Shown: positions 9,178 through 15,370 of the stretch, one piece after another
Numbering within the stretch: the first letter of the stretch is position 1
Layout of the letters: each line of letters begins with the position of its first letter
Source of the DNA: Mycolicibacterium sp. YH-1
GTDB lineage: Bacteria; Actinomycetota; Actinomycetes; Mycobacteriales; Mycobacteriaceae
DNA: 64,000 nt
Direction: 5' to 3'
Assembly: GCF_022557175.1 (NCBI RefSeq)
Contig: NZ_CP092915.1
Location: 4,216,001-4,280,000, forward strand
Program-made: the position numbers and the translations under genes
The notes under the pieces: generated by a model
What the model was told of the DNA's origin: nothing
What the model saw: only the letters and a program-made list of their open reading frames with translations
Database searches by the model: none

Positions 9178-9372
9178 TCACCACTGGTCCTTCGGGACGT
9201 CGAAGTCCGCGCACAGCGCCCGCCAGACATCTCTCGGCTCGACGCCGTCCTCAATGGCCTGCGCAGCGGTGCGACCGCCCAAAGCGGTCAGCACGTGGTC
9301 GACCAACAACGATGACCCTCGCACCGAACCGAACCGTCCGTTGACGAGTTCGGCGAATTCCGTCAGCCGCAT
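9178..9372 (-). CDS. DUF3046 domain-containing protein (Rv2738c type)
   Basis: This 64-residue small acidic protein matches DUF3046 (M. tuberculosis Rv2738c), conserved near recA/recX across Actinobacteria. Motifs seen are MRLTEFAELVNGRFG and RDVWRALCADFDVP, and the length fits the family exactly. It is soluble and of unknown function. The stop lies 6 nt from the convergent DUF6390 stop. Its upstream neighbour is the glycosyltransferase gene 9 nt away on the same strand, so both may be co-transcribed. It marks the return to the conserved core after the hydrogenase operon. Confidence 0.88.
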   Translation of the reverse strand: MRLTEFAELVNGRFGSVRGSSLLVDHVLTALGGRTAAQAIEDGVEPRDVWRALCADFDVPKDQW

Positions 9373-9381
9373 CCGACCAAC

Positions 9382-10554
9382 CTACGCGGAGGCGCCGAGC
9401 GCTTCATGGCACACCCGTACCGGATCTGCGACCGTGTCGGCACCGGCACGGGCCGCGAGCGCGCGCTCGCGGTAGCCCGGCGATGACAGCACGTCGGCCG
9501 CAGCGGCCGCCACGGCATCGGCGGTCAACGGTCGGATCAGTCGGCCACTTCCTTGTCGGACAACTCGATTCGCGATCTCCCACTGGTCGCCACCACCCGG
9601 TACGGCCACCAGAGGCACGCCTGCCAGCAGTGTCTTGCTGACGATGCCGTGGCCAGACCCGCAGATCATCAGATCCGCGCGCGTCAGCAGTTCGTCTTGT
9701 CTGCCCAGGCCGACGACCGCCCAGGGGGGCACCATGGTGTCAGGCCCACCCAGCCGCGACACCGCGACCCGCGTACCGGTAGGCAACGTCTCCCCCGGTA
9801 TCAGCGCGGCGAGCGCGACCTCCGCGAGCCCCTCGGCGCCGGTGGTCGCCGTCGAGGGCGCGACGACTACCAGCGGACCATCGCCGGGTGGGACCTCGAG
9901 CACCGACGACGTCGGCTCGAAGTGCAGTGGACCGACAACCACGGCCTCATCCGGCCAGTCGGGTCGCGGTACCTCCAAGGCGGGCAGTGTTGCGATGAGG
10001 CTGCGAAGGGGGCCGGGATCGTCGGCGGGCAGCCCGATTCCGGCGCGTGCCGCCTCCCGTTCCACCGTGCCGCGCCGGATTGACCGCGCGGTCAACGCGC
10101 GCATCACGGTGTCGCGCAGACGGCCCTTGAGTCCGACGCCTGGCGCCAGGCCGCTACCCAGCGGCGGAAGCCCCCGCGACGGCCGGTACAGCGGGTGCGG
10201 GGTCAGTTCGACCCACGGAAGACCGAGGAGTTCGGCCGCCATACCGCCGCACGCTGTGATGACATCGGATACCACCAGGTCAGGTGCCAGGTCGCGGATG
10301 TGCGGCACGTTGAGAACCGCCATCCTGGCGGCGCGCTGGTGAAGCTTGGCACCGGAGTCGGTGTCATCGTCACCGTCCGCGGGGTCCAGGCCGTCGAGTT
10401 CGATCGCGTCGACGCCGGCGGATTGGGCCGTGTCGAGCCATTGCCTACCGGTCAACAACGTCGGATGGTCACCGGCGGACAGAAAGCGAAGGCACAGTGC
10501 GATCGCCGGAAACGCATGTCCGGGGTCGGGCCCGGCCACCACCGCGATGCGCAT
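9382..10554 (-). CDS. UGT/MGT-like glycosyltransferase (Rv2739c type)
   Basis: This 390-residue GT-B fold enzyme starts MRIAVVAGPDPGHAFP, the Rossmann N-terminus with the HxFP acceptor-side motif of the UGT/MurG-like families. The C-terminal donor-binding region has CGSGHGIVSKTLLAGVP and PGGGDQWEIANRV, typical of macrolide/sterol glycosyltransferases. It corresponds by position and appearance to Rv2739c; substrate unknown. The open frame extends 19 codons further upstream but the ATG at 10554 gives the natural N-terminus. It is divergent from ephG with 41 bp between start codons, a region holding a 10-bp direct repeat. Confidence 0.85.
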   Translation of the reverse strand: MRIAVVAGPDPGHAFPAIALCLRFLSAGDHPTLLTGRQWLDTAQSAGVDAIELDGLDPADGDDDTDSGAKLHQRAARMAVLNVPHIRDLAPDLVVSDVITACGGMAAELLGLPWVELTPHPLYRPSRGLPPLGSGLAPGVGLKGRLRDTVMRALTARSIRRGTVEREAARAGIGLPADDPGPLRSLIATLPALEVPRPDWPDEAVVVGPLHFEPTSSVLEVPPGDGPLVVVAPSTATTGAEGLAEVALAALIPGETLPTGTRVAVSRLGGPDTMVPPWAVVGLGRQDELLTRADLMICGSGHGIVSKTLLAGVPLVAVPGGGDQWEIANRVVRQGSGRLIRPLTADAVAAAAADVLSSPGYRERALAARAGADTVADPVRVCHEALGASA

Positions 10555-10557
10555 CGG

Positions 10558-10590
10558 CACTACCCTGCCACAGGCCGCGCCACTACCCTG
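10558..10590. repeat. 10-bp direct repeat in the glycosyltransferase-ephG divergent promoter
   Basis: CACTACCCTG occurs at 10558-10567 and again at 10581-10590, 23 bp apart, inside the 41-bp gap between divergent starts. The second copy contains TACCCT (10584-10589), which fits the mycobacterial TANNNT -10 element and lies 6 nt before the ephG ATG. The repeat may therefore be promoter duplication or a regulator site. Confidence 0.5.
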
Positions 10591-10595
10591 ACGCC

Positions 10596-11033
10596 ATGAC
10601 TCAGCAGACACCCGATGTCACGGGCGCGATCAACGCGAGCACCGTCGAGACCTTCCTGTACGCGTTGCAGACCCAGGACTTCGAGACCCTAGACTCGCTC
10701 CTGGCCGATGATGTGGTCTACCAGAACGTCGGACTGCCGACGATCCGCGGCCGCTCCCGCGTGGTGAAGCTGCTGCGCGGCATGGAGGGCAAGATGGGCT
10801 TCGAGGTGAAGTTCCATCGCAACGTCGCCGAGGGCTCCACCGTGCTGAACGAGCGGACCGACGCCATTGTGCTCGGCCCGCTGCGGATCCAGTTCTGGGT
10901 GTGCGGCGTGTTCGAGGTCGAAGACGGCCGCATCACGCTGTGGCGGGACTACTTCGACTTCCTCGACATGCTGAAGGCAACCGTCCGGGGTGTCCTCGGC
11001 ATCGCGGTCCCCGCCCTGCGCAAGTCCATGTGA
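10596..11033 (+). CDS. ephG: Limonene-1,2-epoxide hydrolase family, EphG
   Basis: This 145-residue protein has the NTF2-like cone fold of limonene-epoxide hydrolases and corresponds to M. tuberculosis EphG (Rv2740), which hydrates lipid or sterol epoxides. The Asp-Arg-Asp catalytic triad is visible: Arg and Asp in NERTDAIV (near residue 90) and the second Asp in WRDYFDF (near residue 115). The DVVYQNVGLP segment supplies the conserved Tyr/Asn of the pocket. The ATG at 10596 is preceded by a TANNNT element only 6 nt away, so the message may be leaderless. It converges on pspM with 13 bp between stops. Confidence 0.88.
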   Translation: MTQQTPDVTGAINASTVETFLYALQTQDFETLDSLLADDVVYQNVGLPTIRGRSRVVKLLRGMEGKMGFEVKFHRNVAEGSTVLNERTDAIVLGPLRIQFWVCGVFEVEDGRITLWRDYFDFLDMLKATVRGVLGIAVPALRKSM

Positions 11034-11046
11034 GGGACCGGCGACC

Positions 11047-11865
11047 CTAGGCGCCGCGCAGGTGTCCGAGTTCGTCGAACGCCTGCGCCCACCCGGCCAG
11101 GCGGTCGGTCGCGGCGCTGAGTTCGTACCGTTGGCGTTGAGCCGACATCGGAGAACTCGACATCGATCCGGAGTTCGCCGCGGACACCAGCTGCGCCGCG
11201 GCGGTCACCATATCGCCGTACTGGCGGCTACCGGCATCGAGCTGTGCGGCGAAGCTCGCGATGGTCGGCGTCAGATGGGCGCGTGATTGCGGCGCGGCGT
11301 GCGCGGCCCTCTCCATCGAGACGATCTCGTTGGCCGTGGCCGTCATGGTGGCGGCTGTCCGGTTCGCGGCCATCACCACCTCGTTCAGCTCGTCGGAGGG
11401 CAGCATGTGCCCCCGTTCCATGATGCCGAGCAGTGAGAACAGCCCACGTTCGGACGACGCCAGTGCGGCCATCGGCTGACGGGCCGCCGACCCCCATGGC
11501 GGCAGCCGCCGCAGATTTCGCTCCGCAGGCAGCGGCGCCCGCTTGAGCCAGCGGTAGCGCAGGAACGCCAGGGTCGACAGGAACGCCGCCCCCACGGCGA
11601 TGGGGGCCGGAATGAGAAGCGCCCACGCCGGGGTATCCCAGGACGCCAGCACGGCCGTCACCACGATCCAGAGGCCGGACGAGAACGCGAGGAACAGCCC
11701 CGTCCGAAACGCCCACTTGCGCTTGCGCAGCAACTTGGCCCTCGGGTCGGCCGCAGCACCCAACTTCTGCGCCAGCACATCGGACATCTCAGCCGCGGTG
11801 TCGACGCCACGCTGCGCGAGCGTGCGCCAGGCCTCGTGCCGTCCGCTTCGGTAATCCGCTGCCAT
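11047..11865 (-). CDS. pspM: PspM envelope-stress membrane protein (Rv2743c type)
   Basis: This 272-residue integral membrane protein has a basic N-terminus (LLRKRKW) followed by two adjacent helices, about residues 53-75 and 80-102, then a long cytoplasmic helical region. It matches Rv2743c, named PspM, which interacts with PspA and contributes to membrane homeostasis under envelope stress. It lies 11 nt downstream of pspA on the same strand. In M. tuberculosis a fourth gene (Rv2742c, PspN) follows; here the next gene is convergent after 13 bp, so pspN is absent from this place. Confidence 0.88.
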   Translation of the reverse strand: MAADYRSGRHEAWRTLAQRGVDTAAEMSDVLAQKLGAAADPRAKLLRKRKWAFRTGLFLAFSSGLWIVVTAVLASWDTPAWALLIPAPIAVGAAFLSTLAFLRYRWLKRAPLPAERNLRRLPPWGSAARQPMAALASSERGLFSLLGIMERGHMLPSDELNEVVMAANRTAATMTATANEIVSMERAAHAAPQSRAHLTPTIASFAAQLDAGSRQYGDMVTAAAQLVSAANSGSMSSSPMSAQRQRYELSAATDRLAGWAQAFDELGHLRGA

Positions 11866-11876
11866 GATCTTCAGAG

Positions 11877-12686
11877 TTACTGCGACAGTGGGTTTTCCGG
11901 CGCAGCCGCGGGCGGGTTCACCGCAGGCGTGGCCGGGGCGGCGGTGCCGCCTGCGGACAACGACTCACCGCGCATGGAGGCGCGGATCTGCTCGAGCCGA
12001 GAGTGCCCGGCCATCTGCACGCTGGCCTGCTGCACTTCCATCATCCGGCCCTGCACGGAGTTCTGTGCGAGTTCGGCAGCGCCCATCGCGTTGGCGTAGC
12101 GTCGCTCGATCTTCTGGCGCACCTCGTCGAGGCTGGGCGTGGTGCCGGGCGCGGCCAACTCGCTCATCGACTGCAGCGAGGCGCTGACCTGCTCCTGCAT
12201 CTTGGCCTGCTCGAGTTGGCTGAGCAGCTTGCTGCGCTCGGCGATCTTCTGCTGCAGCATCATGGCGTTCTGCTCGACGGCCTTCTTCGCCTGGCCCGCG
12301 GCCTGCAACGCCTGGTCGTGGAGGCTCTTGAGATCCTCGACGCTCTGCTCGGCGGTCACCAGCTGCGCGGCGAACGCCTCGGCGGCGTTGGTGTACTCGG
12401 TGGTCTTGGTCGCGTCGCCGGCAGCGGTGGCCTGATCAGCCAGCGTCAGTGCCTGACGCACGTTGACCTGGAGCTTCTCGATGTCGGCGAGCTGGCGGTT
12501 CAGTCGCATCTCCAGCTGCCGCTGGTTGCCGATCACCTGTGCGGCCTGCTGGGTCAGAGCCTGGTGCTGGCGCTGCGCGTCCTCGATCGCCTGCTGGATC
12601 TGCACCTTGGGGTCGGCGTACTCGTCAACCTTGGAGCTGAAGAGCGCCATGAGGTACTTCCACGCCTTGACGAACGGATTGGCCAT
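11877..12686 (-). CDS. pspA: Phage shock protein A homologue (35-kDa antigen family)
   Basis: This 269-residue PspA/IM30 protein is a peripheral membrane-repair protein that oligomerises on damaged membrane and binds ClgR in mycobacteria. It starts [19 protein letters not shown] with an amphipathic membrane-binding helix, followed by the PspA coiled coil (about residues 25-220, [20 protein letters not shown] and repeated heptads) and a Pro/Ala-rich tail specific to mycobacteria. It lies 167 bp after clgR with no other gene between. It would be co-regulated from the ECF-type promoter in front of clgR, though the gap leaves room for its own promoter. Confidence 0.95.
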   Translation of the reverse strand: MANPFVKAWKYLMALFSSKVDEYADPKVQIQQAIEDAQRQHQALTQQAAQVIGNQRQLEMRLNRQLADIEKLQVNVRQALTLADQATAAGDATKTTEYTNAAEAFAAQLVTAEQSVEDLKSLHDQALQAAGQAKKAVEQNAMMLQQKIAERSKLLSQLEQAKMQEQVSASLQSMSELAAPGTTPSLDEVRQKIERRYANAMGAAELAQNSVQGRMMEVQQASVQMAGHSRLEQIRASMRGESLSAGGTAAPATPAVNPPAAAPENPLSQ

Positions 12687-12853
12687 GAGTTCGTTCCGCC
12701 TTCGTGTCTATTCGATGCTCTGTGTCGTTTCGGTACCCACCCGCTGGGGGCCGGCTACCTGCCTGTGTTTGCGCTAGCTGCCAACCTATCGGTTTCGCGC
12801 AGACCACCACACCCCTGCAGGCGATTTCTCGGTCCGTGGCGCGACCGAAGGGC

Positions 12854-13177
12854 CTATGCGACCGCCATCGTGACGGCCTGCGGGATGACGACCTTCGTGG
12901 CGACGTCGATATTGCCGATCGCGCTCGCGAGCCGTCCGCCCTCCCTGCGCTCCATCTCCTCGCCCGCGTCGGTCAGAACACGGGACAGGGGCACGTCGAG
13001 CGCGGTGCAGATCGCACCAAGCAGCTCGCTGGAGGCCTCCTTGCGTCCCCGCTCCACCTCCGAGAGGTAGCCGAGGCTGACGCGGGCGTCATCGGACACC
13101 TCGCGCAGGGTCCGACCCTGCGAGGTCCTGGCTTGACGCAGCACGTCACCGATCACTTCGCGCAGCAATGCCGTCAT
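12854..13177 (-). CDS. clgR: ClgR, Cro/C1-type activator of Clp proteases and psp genes
   Basis: This 107-residue HTH_3 regulator matches Rv2745c: [25 protein letters not shown] is the helix-turn-helix and the end [14 protein letters not shown] carries the hydrophobic Val-Ala C-terminus that makes ClgR a Clp substrate. It activates clpP1P2, clpC1 and the psp genes under envelope stress and is sequestered by PspA. ATG 13177 is chosen because AAGGAG lies 6-8 nt upstream and the protein then starts MTALLREV like its orthologue. A sigma-E-like promoter lies about 45 bp upstream. Confidence 0.95.
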   Translation of the reverse strand: MTALLREVIGDVLRQARTSQGRTLREVSDDARVSLGYLSEVERGRKEASSELLGAICTALDVPLSRVLTDAGEEMERREGGRLASAIGNIDVATKVVIPQAVTMAVA

Positions 13178-13221
13178 GGTGGGCTCCTTGCTCTGGGTCA
13201 CTCGGCGGTCACTTCACGAAG

Positions 13222-13249
13222 AACGCAGACGCGCCTCGATTTGGTTCCC
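13222..13249 (-). promoter_or_regulatory. ECF (sigma-E/H-type) promoter upstream of clgR
   Basis: On the minus strand GGGAAC (13249-13244) is followed after 18 nt by CGTT (13225-13222). This matches the mycobacterial SigE/SigH pattern GGAAC-N16-18-GTT, 45 bp before the clgR ATG. In M. tuberculosis the clgR-psp operon is SigE-dependent, so the element fits known regulation. Confidence 0.75.
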
Positions 13250-13262
13250 GAAACCCGACAGA

Positions 13263-13898
13263 TCACCCGATGGCGGGTCGGCGGCGCGACTGCCTGACGG
13301 CCGAGATCACGTAGTCCGCGCCCGTCACGACGGTGAGGATGATCGCAGCTCCCATCAGAACCCACGCCAACGCCAGCCATGCACCCGAGAGCGGAAGCAC
13401 GAACAGCCCGATCGCCACCGCCTGCACCAGGGTCTTCAGTTTCCCCCCGCGACTGGCGGGGATGACACCGCGGCGCAGCACCGCGAAGCGCAGCACCGTG
13501 ACGCCGACCTCACGCACGAGGATCACCACCGTCACCCACCATGGCAGGACCTCGAGCACCGACAGACCGATCAACGCGGCACCGATGAGGGCCTTGTCCG
13601 CGATCGGATCGGCCAGCTTGCCGAACTCGGTCACCAGCCCGTAGCTGCGCGCGATCTCGCCGTCGAGCCTGTCGGTGATCACGGCCGTCGCAAACACGAC
13701 GAATGCCGCTACTCGCCAGAACGTTTCATGGCCGTCACCGACGAACAGGGCGACCAGGAACACCGGGACGAGGACGATTCGCAAGGCCGTCAACGCGTTG
13801 GCGGCGTTCAGCACATGGACGCGCGGAACCACGGGATCGGTATCTGGTGGTCCTGGCACCGACACAGAATATCCGTTGCACCTACCGATACTCTCCAC
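13263..13898 (-). CDS. pgsA3: CDP-alcohol phosphatidyltransferase (PgsA3 type)
   Basis: This 211-residue polytopic membrane enzyme of phospholipid synthesis would transfer a phosphatidyl group from CDP-diacylglycerol to an alcohol such as glycerol 3-phosphate. The CDP-OH-P signature DG-x2-AR-x8-G-x3-D-x3-D is complete in DGEIARSYGLVTEFGKLADPIADK (three asparates and Arg). Several hydrophobic helices follow, and VIPASRGGKLKT is the conserved loop. It corresponds to Rv2746c. The start is uncertain: 13898 is used, but GTG 13865 (SVPGPPD) is also possible and leaves more room for the divergent argA promoter. Confidence 0.85.
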   Translation of the reverse strand: MESIGRCNGYSVSVPGPPDTDPVVPRVHVLNAANALTALRIVLVPVFLVALFVGDGHETFWRVAAFVVFATAVITDRLDGEIARSYGLVTEFGKLADPIADKALIGAALIGLSVLEVLPWWVTVVILVREVGVTVLRFAVLRRGVIPASRGGKLKTLVQAVAIGLFVLPLSGAWLALAWVLMGAAIILTVVTGADYVISAVRQSRRRPAIG

Positions 13899-13900
13899 CT

Positions 13901-14416
13901 GTGAGCCCAGCGCCTCTTAACGAGCCCATGTCGGTTCGGCGCGCCCGGACCTCCGACGTCCCCGCCATCAAGGAATTGGTGGACATCTATGCCGGAAAGA
14001 TCCTGCTGGAGAAGAACCTCGTCACCCTGTACGAGGCCGTGCAGGAGTTCTGGGTGGTCGAGATCGACAACGAGGTGGTGGGCTGCGGCGCGCTGCACGT
14101 GCTGTGGTCGGATCTCGGCGAGGTGCGCACAGTCGCCGCCCACCCCAAGGTCCGCGGCAGGGGTGTCGGGCACGCGGTGGTCGCGGCGCTTCTGGATGTG
14201 GCCCGCGAGCTACGGCTCGAGCGGATCTTCGTGTTGACGTTCGAGACGGAGTTCTTCGGACGGCACGGGTTCGAGGAGATCGCCGGAACACCTGTCACCG
14301 CCGAGGTCTACGAGGAGATGTGCCGGTCCTACGACATCGGCATCGCGGAGTTCCTGGACCTGTCCTACGTCAAGCCCAACATTCTGGGCAACACCCGGAT
14401 GCTGTTGCTGCTCTAG
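13901..14416 (+). CDS. argA: Amino-acid N-acetyltransferase (Rv2747, ArgA type)
   Basis: This GNAT-fold enzyme catalyses acetyl-CoA-dependent acetylation of glutamate, the first step of arginine synthesis. Motifs: VRTVAAHPKVRGRGVGHAVV is the acetyl-CoA-binding motif A with RGxGxG, and SYVKPNILGNTRMLLLL is the conserved C-terminus of the mycobacterial enzyme. It closely resembles Rv2747, a short one-domain ArgA lacking the kinase-like domain. GTG 13901 gives 171 residues, close to the orthologue's 174; ATG 13928 is the alternative. It is divergent from pgsA, and its stop overlaps the convergent downstream gene. Confidence 0.88.
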   Translation: MSPAPLNEPMSVRRARTSDVPAIKELVDIYAGKILLEKNLVTLYEAVQEFWVVEIDNEVVGCGALHVLWSDLGEVRTVAAHPKVRGRGVGHAVVAALLDVARELRLERIFVLTFETEFFGRHGFEEIAGTPVTAEVYEEMCRSYDIGIAEFLDLSYVKPNILGNTRMLLLL

Positions 14417-15255
14417 CAGTTTCGGCGTGCGCGCGCCTGCCGCACCCAATCGACGATGCTGGCGTCGGTGTCCTCCGCCGTGACCCTGACGTCGATCCAT
14501 CCCAGTCCGGTGACCGTGTCGTGGCGCCTGATCCCACGGCCGAAATCGCGACGGGTACTCCAGTGGTGTCTGCCCTCGTAATCCACGCCGACCATCGCGT
14601 CGCGCCAGCCCATGTCGAGCACGGCGACGCGTTGTCCCCATTCGTCGTACACCGGGATCTGTGTCTCCGGACGCGGGAAGCCAGCGCGAATGAGGAGTAG
14701 CCGAATCCGGGTTTCCTGGGGCGACTCTGCGCCGGGGTCCATCAAATCGATAGCAGTGGCGGCTGCGCGGATACCGCGCCTGCCGCAATACCGCTCCGCC
14801 AGCAACTCAACGTCAGCCGATTTGAGTCTCGTTGCTCTGGCAAGAGCATCGAGCGCTGTGACGGCGCGATCGACCTCGTACCGCCGGGCGATGTCCAAGG
14901 CGGTCCGAGCGGGGTTGGTCACCGCGATACCGCCGATGACATGGACTTCGTCGTCTTCGACGCGGTCCGACCACGTCCGAATGCCAGGCGGCGGGCGGCG
15001 GTTCGGGTGCAGGAGTTCGGCTGGTGCCGCTGCGTCGACCCACTTCGCACCATGCAGCGCGGCCGCCGACTGACCGGCCACGACACCCGCACGGCCGGAC
15101 CAGAGCCACGCCGCCTTGGCGCGCGATATCGCCGACAGCTCGGCCCCACGCGAGATGTAGACGTCGCGGTGTACGGCGACGAAGCGGCTTCGCAACGCGT
15201 AGGGCGTCAGCCTGCCCGCCGCGACCGCCTCCGTGCCGATGAATGGCTCCCCCAT
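14413..15255 (-). CDS. AbiEi-antitoxin-like/DUF559 protein
   Basis: This 280-residue protein has an N-terminal region resembling the type IV AbiEi antitoxin fold seen in many mycobacterial DUF559 proteins (RLTPYALRSRFVAVHRDVYI, GVVAGQSAAALHGAKW, ITNPARTALDIAR). The C-terminal region resembles the DUF559/Vsr-like nuclease fold (PQETRIRLLLIRAGF and VGVDYEGRHHWSTRRDFGRGIRRHD, with the D-E/H pattern). No toxin partner is adjacent. Such proteins are abundant in mycobacteria and of unknown role. The start codon sits at the centre of a palindrome (15247-15263), and the stop overlaps the argA stop by 3 nt. Confidence 0.75.
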   Translation of the reverse strand: MGEPFIGTEAVAAGRLTPYALRSRFVAVHRDVYISRGAELSAISRAKAAWLWSGRAGVVAGQSAAALHGAKWVDAAAPAELLHPNRRPPPGIRTWSDRVEDDEVHVIGGIAVTNPARTALDIARRYEVDRAVTALDALARATRLKSADVELLAERYCGRRGIRAAATAIDLMDPGAESPQETRIRLLLIRAGFPRPETQIPVYDEWGQRVAVLDMGWRDAMVGVDYEGRHHWSTRRDFGRGIRRHDTVTGLGWIDVRVTAEDTDASIVDWVRQARARRNC

Positions 15256-15263
15256 ATGGGGAG
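15247..15263. promoter_or_regulatory. Palindrome over the start codon of the DUF559 gene
   Basis: CTCCCCCATATGGGGAG has 6-bp complementary arms around CATAT, with the minus-strand ATG (15255-15253) in its centre. It could be an autoregulatory operator or occlude translation as a hairpin. No second copy was found. Confidence 0.4.
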
Positions 15264-15300
15264 TGTGCCTACGACCGCCGACAGATCGCCGAGCGTGCCG

Positions 15301-15334
15301 CCACTGCGAGAATCCGACCGATTCTTCGCAGTGG
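15301..15334 (-). terminator. Hairpin downstream of ftsK
   Basis: The arms CCACTGCGAGAATC (15301-15314) and GATTCTTCGCAGTGG (15320-15334) pair over 14 bp with a one-base bulge and a 5-nt loop. It lies about 37 bp past the ftsK stop and before the next minus-strand gene. There is no U tract, as is common for mycobacterial intrinsic terminators. Confidence 0.65.
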
Positions 15335-15370
15335 TGTCACGTTCGGCTGGACTAGCTAGAAGAGGACTCG

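Noticed and set aside
12767..12785. Possible ClgR binding site before pspA (GTTTGCGCTAGCTGCCAAC)
   Set aside because: Only a partial match to the ClgR consensus as I recall it, with several mismatched positions in one arm; too weak to list.
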